A stretch of 35,550 nucleotides of DNA. It comes from Candidatus Bipolaricaulis sp. Its GTDB lineage: Bacteria; Bipolaricaulota; Bipolaricaulia; UBA7950; UBA9294. The position numbers were made by a program, and so were the translations under genes. Positions 9,627-20,500 of this stretch are shown in pieces. Position 1 is the first letter of the stretch. Each line of letters starts with the position of its first letter. The stretch covers positions 1 through 35,550 of the forward strand of contig JAQTNX010000007.1 of the NCBI GenBank assembly GCA_028713635.1. Direction: 5' to 3'. Below the pieces are notes generated by a model. That model was given only the letters and a program-made list of their open reading frames with translations. It was not told the DNA's origin and did not search any database.

Positions 9627-9692
9627 CTCGACCTCCGTGCGACTGGGTTTGCGTCGAACGTTCTCGTCGGGGCGCCGTGCGCCCGAGGGGAT

Positions 9693-10142
9693 CTACGTCC
9701 AGACCCCCATGGTCATCTTGTAGCCGTAGAGCTCTTCGGGCTCAAAGAACAGGGCCAGCTCGCGTTGCGCCGAGGCCAACGAGTCGGATCCGTGGACCAG
9801 GTTCATCGTGAGGTTGAGCCCGAAGTCGCCGCGGATCGTCCCCGAGCCCGCCTTCTGCGGGTTGGTGACGCCCATGAGGTTCCGCACGACCTCGACGGCG
9901 TTCTCCCCTTCAACCGCCAGAGCGACGACCGGAGACGCGGTGATGAACGCGAGCAGCTCGGGATAGAACGGCTTCTCGAGGTGCTCGGCGTAGTGCCGCC
10001 CGGCCAGCTCTTCGTTCACCTGCAGCATCTTCAGCCCGGCGATCTTCAGGCCCTTCTCCTCGAAACGGGAGATGATCCGCCCGACGAAACCCCGCTGAAC
10101 GGCGTCGGGCTTGCACAAGACGAGCGTTCGTTGTATGGCCAT
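9693..10142 (-). CDS. ndk: Nucleoside diphosphate kinase
   Basis: '[34 protein letters not shown]', '[20 protein letters not shown]'. Start trimmed from the ORF track to the ATG at 10142. Confidence 0.95.
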   Translation of the reverse strand: MAIQRTLVLCKPDAVQRGFVGRIISRFEEKGLKIAGLKMLQVNEELAGRHYAEHLEKPFYPELLAFITASPVVALAVEGENAVEVVRNLMGVTNPQKAGSGTIRGDFGLNLTMNLVHGSDSLASAQRELALFFEPEELYGYKMTMGVWT

Positions 10143-10156
10143 TCCTGGTTTTCCTC

Positions 10157-11260
10157 CTACGGCTTGCGCGCGTAGCACCCTCCGTCCACCTCCACGACGA
10201 GATCCTCCAACTGAAGAAGGAGCAGGACGTGCGACGCTTCGGTGGGCGAGAGATCCGCGCGGGCAATGATATCGTCAATGTGGACCGGTTCAAGACTGAT
10301 CAGCTCATACACACGGCGTTCCCGATCGGTCAGGGTCACCTCGTCCGCGGCCTCCTCGACGGACGGTGCGCCACGGACGATCCGCCGCAGGTCGGCGAAC
10401 TCCTCGAGGATGTCGTCCACCGACTCGACGAGCTTTGCTCCCTGTTTGATTAAGCGGTTCGTTCCCGCCGACGTCGCCGTGGAGATGTTCCCGGGAACGG
10501 CGAACACCTCACGCCCCTGCTCGAGGGCGAGCCGCGCCGTGATGAGCGAGCCGCTCCGCTCCGGCGCCTGCACGACCACCACGCCGCGCGACAACCCGGA
10601 GAGGATCCGGTTCCGCTGCGGGAACGTCCACTTCGCCGGCCGCATCCCAAGCGGGTACTCCGAGAGCACGATCCCCTCGACGGCGATTCGCTCGTACAGC
10701 GGCTGATTGCGCTTCGGGTAGGGGACGTCGACGCCGCAGCCGAGAACCGCCACGGTAAGCCCTCCGACGTCGAGTGCTCCCTGATGGGCCGCGGCGTCGA
10801 TTCCGGCGGCGAGCCCACTGACCACGGTGATCCCGCGAAGCGCAAGCTGGCTCGCCAGTTTGGCTCCGACCATCTTCCCGTACTGCGTCCCACGACGGGT
10901 GCCGACAATCGCGATCGCCTTCGACGTATCGAGCGGAAGGCGACCGCGTGCGTAGAGAGCGAGCGGCGGATCGTCGATCTCGCGAAGCAACGTCGGGTAC
11001 TCCGCATCGACGAGCGTCACGATCTCTACCCCGGCCTTCTCCGCCTTCTCCATCTCCTGGTCGACGGCCGAATCGCTCCGTCCCGACGCAATGGCCTCTC
11101 CGAGCACAGCCGATCCGAACAGCTCGCAGAATCGGCCCGCCGGCGCGTCCCAGATCGCCGAGAACGATTCGAAGTGAGCGAACAGCCGCTTCGCCCGCTT
11201 CGGGGTCAGCTGCGGGATCAGGTTCAGCCCGATGAGACATTCCTTGTCTGTTCGGTTCAT
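10157..11260 (-). CDS. dprA: DNA processing protein DprA (SMF family)
   Basis: '[47 protein letters not shown]', '[31 protein letters not shown]', C-terminal winged helix. Confidence 0.94.
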   Translation of the reverse strand: MNRTDKECLIGLNLIPQLTPKRAKRLFAHFESFSAIWDAPAGRFCELFGSAVLGEAIASGRSDSAVDQEMEKAEKAGVEIVTLVDAEYPTLLREIDDPPLALYARGRLPLDTSKAIAIVGTRRGTQYGKMVGAKLASQLALRGITVVSGLAAGIDAAAHQGALDVGGLTVAVLGCGVDVPYPKRNQPLYERIAVEGIVLSEYPLGMRPAKWTFPQRNRILSGLSRGVVVVQAPERSGSLITARLALEQGREVFAVPGNISTATSAGTNRLIKQGAKLVESVDDILEEFADLRRIVRGAPSVEEAADEVTLTDRERRVYELISLEPVHIDDIIARADLSPTEASHVLLLLQLEDLVVEVDGGCYARKP

Positions 11261-11368
11261 GGCGCAGAAGCCTAGGATGCGTGGTCCGTTCGGTCAACCT
11301 CCTTCGACATTGTCATCGATGGCGACGTTCGATGCGATTCGGGGGCGCCCTGTCGAGCCCTCCCGATC

Positions 11369-11397
11369 TTGCTCGCCGGAGCGGATCGGACTATCAT
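11369..11397 (+). promoter_or_regulatory. Putative promoter for tmRNA
   Basis: TTGCTC-N17-TATCAT, about 22 nt upstream of the mature tmRNA 5' end. Confidence 0.55.
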
Positions 11398-11419
11398 CGC
11401 CGTGTGGTCTTTGACATCT

Positions 11420-11780
<361 letters not shown>

Positions 11781-11795
11781 GACGTGACTCCATGT

Positions 11796-11830
11796 AGAAC
11801 CGGGGAGCAGAGCTCCTCGGTTCTGCTTTT
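11796..11830 (+). terminator. Rho-independent terminator of tmRNA
   Basis: AGAACCGGGGAGC-AGA-GCTCCTCGGTTCT followed by GCTTTT. Confidence 0.8.
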
Positions 11831-12110
11831 CGCCACCGCCACTCCGTGCTGAATCGCCGCTTCATCTGCCGTTGCGCCGATGGCGGTGATCCGTCCCGCG
11901 AGGAAGCCCCTTCTCCCTGGGTCCATGGGCAGCCTCGATCACCGCTTGCGCCCAAGGTCCCGCCGGTGCCTTCGGCGCGAGCATGCCCGACCGCTCCGGC
12001 GATGACCAGTCGGAGGCCGCCCCACTCGCTCCAAGCTCTCTTCTCCCGTCCCTATCTCGTCTTTTGACATCCAGCGCGCTTGACCGATAATCCGGAAGCA
12101 AGGGATTGCG

Positions 12111-12914
12111 ATGGAAACGAAGAGAGGGCTCGTGATCGTGGGGGCGGTCGGACTGCTATCGCTGTGCGGCTGTTTGTTTGAGCCGGCAGAGCCAACCCTG
12201 TCGGTTGCCTTGATTCCCGCCGCGGGACACATCCCGTACTCGGCGGAAGTCATCGCTGAGGCGCCTGCCGGGACCTTCGTCTTCACGACTCCAGACGGAG
12301 CCGTCGAGCAGAAGGACGGGCGGCTCGCTGTCGAGGTCGGTCGGCTTGGTTGGTCATGCACCGTGACGTGGACGTCGGGCGATCATGTTCTCCACGAGAC
12401 GGTCACCGCGACCGCGACGAATCCGCTCCCCGACATTCACTCCCCGCAGATTGGCGGGACGGGCGGCGTATGGAAGCTGATCCCATTCCAGCGAACCCTC
12501 ATCGACTTCTCTCGATCCATCTACGATGGGCATCTTGTCTCGATCTCCGTGCGCGGAGACTACGTGGACACGCCCTATTCGATCTTCTACCCGCCATACG
12601 AGGAAGGCGTGTGCCACGCGGAGTTTCGCCAGATGATCGTCGATGAGGCCTGTATCGTGTACCCGTTCTATGCCAGCGTCGATTCAGGCGGACCGCTGCC
12701 TTACTCGCCGACCGGGTTCGACATCGGCTACCCCACATCGCACGGCAATCCCAATGCGTTGCGCTATCTGTACGGCAGTGCTGAATCGGGGATAGGCATC
12801 CCTGCACAGACTGGCACCATCACCGCGATCGCTGAGAACGACATCGGCCAGCGCGTGACACAGTCTTTCTCCATTCCCATTGAGGCCATCCACTTCGCGG
12901 ACACTGACGACTAG
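12111..12914 (+). CDS. Putative lipoprotein of unknown function
   Basis: 267 aa; signal METKRGLVIVGAVGLLSLCGC with lipobox-like LCGC; no recognised catalytic motif. Confidence 0.65.
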   Translation: METKRGLVIVGAVGLLSLCGCLFEPAEPTLSVALIPAAGHIPYSAEVIAEAPAGTFVFTTPDGAVEQKDGRLAVEVGRLGWSCTVTWTSGDHVLHETVTATATNPLPDIHSPQIGGTGGVWKLIPFQRTLIDFSRSIYDGHLVSISVRGDYVDTPYSIFYPPYEEGVCHAEFRQMIVDEACIVYPFYASVDSGGPLPYSPTGFDIGYPTSHGNPNALRYLYGSAESGIGIPAQTGTITAIAENDIGQRVTQSFSIPIEAIHFADTDD

Positions 12915-13195
12915 GCGCAGTCCACCGTCGTCCCGCCCGTCCCCGTCGCCCTCATCCCCGCACCGCGGATCGCCGCTACCGGGTCGGACGGGCTCGCGTC
13001 GAGGGTCACCGCGCAGTCGGCCACGTCGCACAGGGCTAGGCGAACGGTATCGTGCCGAAACCCGGGCGCGCTACGGGACCGGGACGCTCCGGCAGGAAAC
13101 GGGACACGACCCGGGTGGCCACGGTGATGAGCCCGACCCAGGCTGTGGAGGGATCGTCGGCGTGTACAGAACTGCCGCAACGGCATCCAGGTCAA
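12911..13195 (-). pseudogene. Possible decayed or frameshifted gene remnant
   Basis: C-terminal part reads plausibly (..HDTVRLALCDVADCAVTLDASPSDPVAAIRGAGMRATGTGGTTVDCA*) but upstream plausible peptide (STAWVGLITVATRVVSRFLPERPGPVARPGFG) is in a different frame. Confidence 0.25.
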
Positions 13196-13512
13196 CGTTA
13201 TCAGAACGCGTCGCCGTCCGTCGGGCCGCTGATCTCACCTCCCACCTCCGCGCAAGGCGACTCCCATTCCGTTGGCGCCACATGGAACATCGATGGCTGC
13301 GAGTGGAATGCAGGTTCAGAAGGTTCTTCTCCGCGTCGCGCGAGGTCCACCAGACGACGCGGCCGCCTGGCAGCCCGGCGCGTCGCGGAGGAATCGCCGG
13401 TCGTCGACGGAACCCGTCCTCTTCCGAGAGCCCACTCCTCACCCACGCTGGAACGGACACGCGGCCTTGCGCGCCGCGTCTCGCCCAACAAGAATGCTGA
13501 GACTGACACCGG

Positions 13513-14769
13513 GTGAGCGAGGGGATCATGGCAGACGAAGCGTTCGCAGGCTCGTTCGACGAGATCATCGACCGACGAGGCACCGACAGCACTAAGTGGA
13601 GCTCCTTCGACGTGGACATTCTCCCCATGTGGATCGCGGACATGGACTTTCCGTGTCCTCCCGCGATCCTCGAGGCGCTGAGGAGTCGCGTCGAGCACGG
13701 CGTCTTCGGGTACACGGTCGAGCCCAAGGACCTGCGTCCCCGCCTCGCCGAGTACCTGGAGCGCCACTACGCGTGGAGCGTGGCCCCCGAAGCGTTCGTG
13801 TTCCTTCCGAGCGTGGTCGTCGGCTTCAACCTCGCGTGCCAGGCCGTAGCCCGTCCGGGCGATGGCGTCCTCGTCCAGCCCCCCGTCTACTATCCCATCC
13901 TCGCCGCGCCGAAGAACGCTCGCGCCGTGGCCCAGCACTGCCCTCTGTCTCGGTCGACGGCCGGGCGCTACGAGATCGACTTCGATCGTCTCGAAGGCAT
14001 GATCACGAGCCGCACGCGCCTCTACATGCAATGCAATCCGCACAACCCCGTCGGGCGGGAGTTCTCGCCGGAGGAACTCCACCGCGTCGCGGACATTGCC
14101 GTCCGAAACAGCCTCATCGTGTGCTCGGACGAGATCCACGCAGGGTTCGTCTACGACGGTCGGCGGCACACGGCCATCGCCTCCCTCGGACCGGAGATCG
14201 AGGCGCGGACCATCACCCTGACGGCTCCGTCGAAGGCGTTCAACGTCGCAGGTCTCCACTTCGCCGTCGCCGTCATCCCGAACAAGGACCTGCGAGAGCA
14301 GTACATTCAGGCGAAGCGAGGCCTCGTTCCATCCGTGAACGCCCTCGGGTACGTCGCGGCCCTCGCCGCCTACCGAGACGGAGACGCCTGGTTTGCCCGG
14401 TTGCTCCAGTACATCCAATCGAATCGCGACTTCGTCGTTGACTACATCCGCTCCGAGATGCCGGGCGTCGAGGTCGGTCCCATCGAGGCGACGTACTTGG
14501 CGTGGCTCGACTGCCGAAACGCGGGGATCCCTGGGGACCCCTACGAGTTCTTCCTCCGCGAGGCTCACGTCGCGACGATCCCCGGCGCGATCTTCGGCCC
14601 GCAGGGTGAGGGGTTCGTCCGGTTCAACTTCGCGTGCCCCCGCGCCATGCTGATCGAGGGACTCGAAAGGATGCGAAGCGCGCTCCATGAGTGGCGAGAC
14701 CGCCCGACGCCGGACGTCGTTGACGAGGCCGCAGCAACCGCCTGGCACGCCTCCCGCGTAGCGGGGTAG
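13513..14769 (+). CDS. Pyridoxal phosphate-dependent C-S lyase / aminotransferase (MalY/PatB-like)
   Basis: 'FDEIIDRRGTDSTKWSSFDVDILPMWIADMDFPCPPAILEAL', 'QCNPHNPVGREFSPEEL', 'VCSDEIHAGFVYDG', 'TAPSKAFNVAGLHFA'. Confidence 0.9.
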   Translation: MSEGIMADEAFAGSFDEIIDRRGTDSTKWSSFDVDILPMWIADMDFPCPPAILEALRSRVEHGVFGYTVEPKDLRPRLAEYLERHYAWSVAPEAFVFLPSVVVGFNLACQAVARPGDGVLVQPPVYYPILAAPKNARAVAQHCPLSRSTAGRYEIDFDRLEGMITSRTRLYMQCNPHNPVGREFSPEELHRVADIAVRNSLIVCSDEIHAGFVYDGRRHTAIASLGPEIEARTITLTAPSKAFNVAGLHFAVAVIPNKDLREQYIQAKRGLVPSVNALGYVAALAAYRDGDAWFARLLQYIQSNRDFVVDYIRSEMPGVEVGPIEATYLAWLDCRNAGIPGDPYEFFLREAHVATIPGAIFGPQGEGFVRFNFACPRAMLIEGLERMRSALHEWRDRPTPDVVDEAAATAWHASRVAG

Positions 14770-14807
14770 ACTCTCGCCACTTCGGGCAAGGGGGAATCAA
14801 CTCCGCT

Positions 14808-15728
14808 GTGGACCGCACTGCGCTTCGCGTACAGGAGATTGTCAAGGACTTCGATGGACTCCGCGCCGTCGACGGGATCAGCCTCGAGGCGAGCCGCGGC
14901 GAGATCCTCGGCTTCCTCGGGCCGAACGGCGCGGGGAAGACGACATCCATCCGCATCATCCTCGGGATCTTCGAGCCCGACGAGGGAGAAGTCTCGATCC
15001 GCCTCGGCGGGCTCACCGGCCGCCTTCTGAAGGAGCGCACCGGGTACCTGCCCGAGGAGCGGGGCCTCTACTCGGACGCGACGGTGCTCGACGCGCTGGT
15101 CTACTTCGCCGAGCTCAAGGGCTTGCGTCGCGCCGACGCCCGCCAGCGTGTGCTTCGCTGGCTCGGCCGGTTCGACTTGGTCCCGTGGGCCCACAAGAAG
15201 GTCGAGAAGCTCTCGAAGGGCATGCAGCAGAAGGTGCAGTTCATCGCCGCCGTGGCCCACGAGCCCGACCTGCTCGTCCTCGATGAGCCGTTCTCCGGCC
15301 TCGACCCGCTCCACCAGGATCTTCTGAAGGACGTCATCCGCGAGCTGCGGGATGCGGGCGCCGCGATTCTGCTCTCGGCGCACCAGATGAACCAGGTCGA
15401 GGAGTTGTGCGACCGGGTCTTCCTGATCCACCGGGGACGCCAGGTCTTCTACGGAACCCTCGACGAGATCAAGTCCCAGAATGGCGAGCACGTCGTTCGC
15501 CTTCGATTTGAGGGATCGGCCGAGTCGCTCGCCGCGCTTCCCGGGGTTGAGAGCCTCGCGATCCGCGGCGATCGCGCGTCCCTCCGCCTCGGGCGGGGCG
15601 CGTCCCCCGACGCGTTCGTGCGCTCCTTGCCCGCGGCACTCACCGTGCGCGAGCTCTCCGTGACGAGGCCCCCGCTACACGACATCTTCGTGCGCGCGAT
15701 CGAGAAGGAGAACCATGAGGCTGCGTAG
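14808..15728 (+). CDS. ABC transporter ATP-binding protein (NatA-like)
   Basis: Walker A GPNGAGKTT, signature LSKGMQQK, Walker B LLVLDEPFSGLDP. Confidence 0.93.
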   Translation: MDRTALRVQEIVKDFDGLRAVDGISLEASRGEILGFLGPNGAGKTTSIRIILGIFEPDEGEVSIRLGGLTGRLLKERTGYLPEERGLYSDATVLDALVYFAELKGLRRADARQRVLRWLGRFDLVPWAHKKVEKLSKGMQQKVQFIAAVAHEPDLLVLDEPFSGLDPLHQDLLKDVIRELRDAGAAILLSAHQMNQVEELCDRVFLIHRGRQVFYGTLDEIKSQNGEHVVRLRFEGSAESLAALPGVESLAIRGDRASLRLGRGASPDAFVRSLPAALTVRELSVTRPPLHDIFVRAIEKENHEAA

Positions 15729-16560
15729 CGTCATCCGCTGGGAGTTCCTCCGCACGATCCGAAGCAAACAGTTCGTCATCATCTCCGTCCTCATCCCCGT
15801 CATCGTGGCCATCGCGATCTTTGCCGCCACCTCGGCCGACAAGGACGCGCAACAGAGCCTGCGCGAGCCGCCTCCCCCGTCCGTCGTCGCCCTGATCCTC
15901 GCGATGATTCTCTTCATGGGCGCCTTCCTGTCCGGCGTCATGACGCTCTACAGCGTGGTCAAGGAGAAGCAGGGCCGCGTCGTCGAGCTCGTTCTGTCGA
16001 GCATTTCGGCCCAGGAGATGATGGCGGGCAAGGTCATCGGCCTCGGCATCGCCGGCCTGATTCAGGTTGCGGTGTGGGTCGCCGCCGCCTACTTCGTGGC
16101 GAGCCGGTTCGCACCGATCTCCCTCGCCGCGCTCGGCCCTGTCCATTGGATCACGTACCCGCTCTACTTCATCCTCGGGTTCATGCTCATCGCCTCGATC
16201 TACGCCGCCACGGGCGCCGTGATGAAGGACGTTCAGTCCGGCGGTGCTTCAGGACTCGTCGGACTCATTCCCTACGTGCCCATCATGTTCATGGCCCTGA
16301 TCATCGAGAACCCGAACCACGTGCTCGTGCGCATCGCCGGGTTCATCCCGCCGTTCACCCCGTCGGTGATGCTGTTCCGCGTCGGCGTCGGGGCCGCCGC
16401 GACGTGGGAGATCGCGCTGAGCCTCGTCTCCCTCACAGTGGGGGTTCTTCTCACCATGCGGTTCGCGGCCCGCATCTTCGAGATCGGGCTCCTGATGTAC
16501 GGGAAGGCGCCGAGCGTCCGGGAGCTTTGGAAGTGGGGGAGGATGCGGCACACCCGCTAG
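15715..16560 (+). CDS. ABC-2 type permease (NatB-like, compact)
   Basis: Hydrophobic multi-TM protein overlapping the ATPase gene; 'VKEKQGRVVELVLSSISAQEMMAGKVIGLGIAGLIQV' motif of ABC-2 permeases. Confidence 0.88.
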   Translation: MRLRSVIRWEFLRTIRSKQFVIISVLIPVIVAIAIFAATSADKDAQQSLREPPPPSVVALILAMILFMGAFLSGVMTLYSVVKEKQGRVVELVLSSISAQEMMAGKVIGLGIAGLIQVAVWVAAAYFVASRFAPISLAALGPVHWITYPLYFILGFMLIASIYAATGAVMKDVQSGGASGLVGLIPYVPIMFMALIIENPNHVLVRIAGFIPPFTPSVMLFRVGVGAAATWEIALSLVSLTVGVLLTMRFAARIFEIGLLMYGKAPSVRELWKWGRMRHTR

Positions 16561-16561
16561 G

Positions 16562-17479
16562 CTACGCGGGATCCTTCCCGCGCAGACTTGCGAGCCGTTC
16601 GAGGAACCTGCGGGCGTCGGAGACCGGGATCTGACCTCGGCCGAACGCCAGAGCGCGCCCGTCGGGAAGCTGGATGCGGAGCTCTCCGTCTCGGAACTCG
16701 GCCTCAACCTCATCCAGCCGCTGCTCCAGCCCCCCTCCGTACCGCTGGAGGGTCGAGATCCACTTCGGCAGGTCCTTCGTCAGACGGTTCGCGAGCCTGC
16801 GCTTGAGGGCCGCGACCGCGCCCTTCTCCCCCTCCGCCGGTTCGAGCCGTACGCGGATCGCCTCGAGCGTCTCCTCAAGCGGTTTCGCGAACTGCAGGAC
16901 AAGCTTGTGGTCTTCGGTCAGGACCAGATCGAGGCTGTCGTCGGCGAGCGACAGCTTCTCGACCTCATCCCGCCAAACGAACTCGTACAAACGGCGCGGG
17001 CCGAGACCTTTGAGGTCTCTTTCCCCGAGGTCCCGGAAGTGCAGGTCCGCACGATGGCGTGTCTGCTCGACGATCGATCCGTCGACGACAATCTGACACC
17101 CCTTGGCGGCATCGGCCAGACGCTTCGCGAGGTTCACCGAGTTCCCGAACAGGTCGTCGCCCGTCCGAATCGCAGGCCCCCACGTGAGCCCGATCCCGGC
17201 GCAGGCGGCGTCGTCTCCGCGCGACTCGTTGTACGCGGACAGCGCCTCCTGGGTTCCGGCGGAACAGGCAATGGCGCTCTCGGCATCGCCGAACGAGGTC
17301 ATCACGCCGTCGCCGTAGGTCTTGAGGAGTCGACCGCCGTGCCGATCGACCTGCTCTTCCACGAGCCTCTGGAGGGCCCGCGCGACTTCGAGCGCCGCCT
17401 CGTCACCGCGCTGCGCCGTGAAGCTCGAGAACCCCCGCAGGTCGCTGAACCCCACCGCCAACGGCTCGTCGCCCGCCAC
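16562..17479 (-). CDS. Class III adenylate/guanylate cyclase domain protein
   Basis: 'VGFSDLRGFSSFTAQRGD', 'GGRLLKTYGDGVMTSFGD', 'FGNSVNLAKRLADAAKGCQIVVDGSI': both metal-binding Asp and Asn/Arg retained. GTG start at 17479 preceded by GGAGG (ORF track starts at 17536). Confidence 0.88.
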   Translation of the reverse strand: MAGDEPLAVGFSDLRGFSSFTAQRGDEAALEVARALQRLVEEQVDRHGGRLLKTYGDGVMTSFGDAESAIACSAGTQEALSAYNESRGDDAACAGIGLTWGPAIRTGDDLFGNSVNLAKRLADAAKGCQIVVDGSIVEQTRHRADLHFRDLGERDLKGLGPRRLYEFVWRDEVEKLSLADDSLDLVLTEDHKLVLQFAKPLEETLEAIRVRLEPAEGEKGAVAALKRRLANRLTKDLPKWISTLQRYGGGLEQRLDEVEAEFRDGELRIQLPDGRALAFGRGQIPVSDARRFLERLASLRGKDPA

Positions 17480-17542
17480 AACGCCTCCTTCTCCGCACCC
17501 AGCCGATTCTACTCCCGCGGGAGCGGGGCGCAGCAACAGAGA

Positions 17543-17574
17543 GGGCCGTCGGAACCTCGCGGAGCCGACGGCCC
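17543..17574 (-). terminator. Putative terminator of the surface-protein operon
   Basis: Perfect 10-bp stem GGGCCGTCGG ... CCGACGGCCC just downstream of the 17591 stop. Confidence 0.6.
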
Positions 17575-17590
17575 AGTACGCACGCAGTGT

Positions 17591-20500
17591 TTAGCGATTG
17601 ATGAAGAGGATGCCCTTCCCCGGGAACTCCTTCTCCCCGGAGGACGCCAGGACAACGTAGATGTAACCGCCGTTCGCCAGCGCATCTCCGTCGTTCGACC
17701 GACCATCCCATTCCACGGACAGGACGTCGCTCGCCGTCGTCGACCACACCAGATGACCGGCGAGGTCGTAGACGGAGACTGAGAAGGTCTCCGCGAGCCC
17801 CGCGCCGTGATAGGCGAAGCGAACCACGTCGTCAAATGGGTTTGGAGCCGTGTAGAACTCCTCCACGGAGAACTCGCCCGCGACGATCGGCACCGACGCC
17901 GAGCTCGTGTCGCTCGAGTCGCCCGGATCGCGGTACGTCGCCGTAGCCGTGTCCCCTGCCGCATAGCCGGCCGAGGCGAGATCGATTCCTTCGGTGATGA
18001 ACGCGCCCGCGGAGGCCGTCGCCAGGGGGGAGAGATCGAACGTGACGTCGTCGATGGTCACGGCATTCGGCACCGTTCCCGCGCCCACGAGCGTTGGGTC
18101 GTCGACACGAACGTAGACGAGGTCGCCTTCCACGTACGCGGAGACCGGCATTCCCAGCTCGTCGACGAACCGCGTCGTCGAGCCTTCGACCGGCTGTGTT
18201 CCGCCCACGGAGACCTTGATCGAGATCCACGCGATGTCCGAGTGGTTCGACGGGTCCTGGTACGCTGCGAGGATCGTGTCGCCCGGCAGGACGCCGAGGG
18301 ACGGCGCGCACTCGTACTGGCTGACGAGATCGACGCACGACACGCTCACGAAGTCGCCCGCGTTCGTCCCCGTCTCGAACAGGTCGGAGGACGCCCAGCG
18401 CCCATTCCGTGGGTTCAGGATGTAGATTTTTCCCCACGTGCCCGCGTCGAAGATGTTCGTGTCGCCAAGCAACTCGTTGACGATGTGCGTCTTCGAGTCA
18501 AGGAATCCGCAGCTATCTAGGTGGTTCTGGGCGTAGTTCATCGGGCCGTGCGGGATGTTCTGCCCCGCGCCCGCCGTCCCATCCCAGAAGGCCGCCACGC
18601 GCTCGCGCCGCATGGTGTCTTCGTTCTGATCTGGGTCGATCACCTCGATGAAGACGCAGTCGCTGTTCGCGTACCCGGAGACCCTGTTGCCGTTCCGATC
18701 GAGGAAGTACATCTCGACCGTCGAGCCGTCGTAGACCTGGGTGTCGGCGACTTCGAACACCGAGAACGCCACGTCGTTCGCCGAACGAACCGACTCGATG
18801 GCCGGCGGGAACGCCGTGGCCACGTCCCGATCCCCGAGCCCCGTGAGCGACGCGTCGGTGTACTTCACGTCGTTGTACCGGACGTAGATCGAATCCTCGT
18901 TGAACGCCTCGAGGGACCAGTTGTCGAGTTCGAGCGAGTAGCCGCCGTCCATGTTCGGATCCCCGACGCCTAAGGCATCCCACACCGAGAGCAGTTCCAT
19001 TCCTTGGTTGGTGAAGAAGACGGGCGAGTTGCTCGACAGCTCGTCAAGGATGAGCCACTCCGTGTCGTCGACCTCGTGGGGGTCGACGACCTGAACGACC
19101 ACCCTCTCCGGACAGCACGCCTCTTGGTTTGCATTCTCGTCGACGACTTCGACGTACACGGGGTCGCGCCCAAGCCAGAACAGGCTCTGGCTGTTCCGGG
19201 CGTAGTCCGTGAAGCGGAGGCTGCTGTGCTTCTTCTCGGAGATGTAGGCGAGCGACAGCTTGAAGTCGTCCTGGTCGTTCGGATCGAGGTAGTACGCGAC
19301 CAGAACGTCGCGCACGTTCAGCGTGCGGAACCCAAGATCGCGCAGGATGCTGTTTAGCTTCAGCTTGAACACCCCGGTGTCGGCTCCGGTCTCCGTGGCA
19401 TAGAACATGACGCGTGTGATCCCTGAGTCGCTCAGCGTGTCGAAGCTCACGAGCTGGTCGCTGTCCGCCGTCGGATACTGGATGTAGTACGTACCTTCCT
19501 TGTTCGGCTGGCGGCTGCCGAGATCGATGTACATCCCGCTGTCGTAGATGTTGCACCAGAGGAGCGACTGGCCCGCGGGCGTCCCAGCGATGTCAGCAAC
19601 GCCGCCCCAACGGTTGAGACCCCAGAAGTCCGAAGCGCTAGTAGCTTTGGTGCCCTGCCAGTTCCACGACCCCGGGTTGACGATGACGAAGACGGGAACC
19701 ATCTCGATGTCATTGCAGCTCAGGTTCTCGTCGTCATCGACGATCGTGATCGTCGCAGCCTCGTTCCCGTCCGAGTACACGCTTTCGTCCCAGCGGATCT
19801 CCGCTTCGGTATCTTCGATCTTCGCCAAGGCGAGGGCGACGTCGGACGGATCGTCCTGGTCTGCGTAAAGGCCGACCAGTGTGTCCATGTTCTCGAACCG
19901 CCCGAGCATGTACGCGCTGTTCAGGGCGCCAGGGTCCCCGTTCGGAAGATATGCGTCCCGTCCCGGGACAGGCGACGTCTGCGCATCCACAAACCCTGGG
20001 ATCGCCTTCCCTGCGGCGGGTGGGGAAAGCGCAGGCTTCGCACTGACCCAGACCCGGTCATCCCCCTCGTCGCCCGCATCGTTGTCGTCAGCGTACAAGT
20101 ACCCGCCCCACTGGAAGTCCGTCGGAGCGACGGCCCCGCCCGACGCCCTGTCGTACGGTCCGACAATGTGGGCATGGTCGCGCCCGTCGTGGGAATACTT
20201 GACCCGGGTTCCGATCTGGAACGGGCGGCTGCTCACGAAGAGCCCCGCGCCACGCTCGATCTCCTCGAGGTAGTCGGCCCCCGTCCAGCCGGCCGTCTCC
20301 CCAGGCCAGTGGCCCTTGTACGGCACATACTGAGCGTCGCCGAACACGAAGTTGTGCGCGTCGCCGCCAGGACTCTTGTAGCTCTTCCAGACGATGTGCG
20401 CTCCGGTCTTGGCATCGAAGACCTTGATGTCCGTCCACACCTTGTCGCGCACATCGCAGTCAATGTCCTCGTCTGGATCGTAGACAACGATCCAGACCTG

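Noticed and set aside
5934-10175. 1413-aa plus-strand ORF antisense to folC, valS and ndk
   Set aside because: Composition is R/H/D/L-rich low-information sequence expected from the complement of codon-biased GC-rich genes; no domain motif, while the minus strand encodes three clear housekeeping enzymes.
13201-14748. 515-aa minus-strand ORF over the C-S lyase
   Set aside because: Antisense to a clear PLP enzyme; no motifs. Its last ~35 aa lie in the possible decayed region but do not support a real gene.
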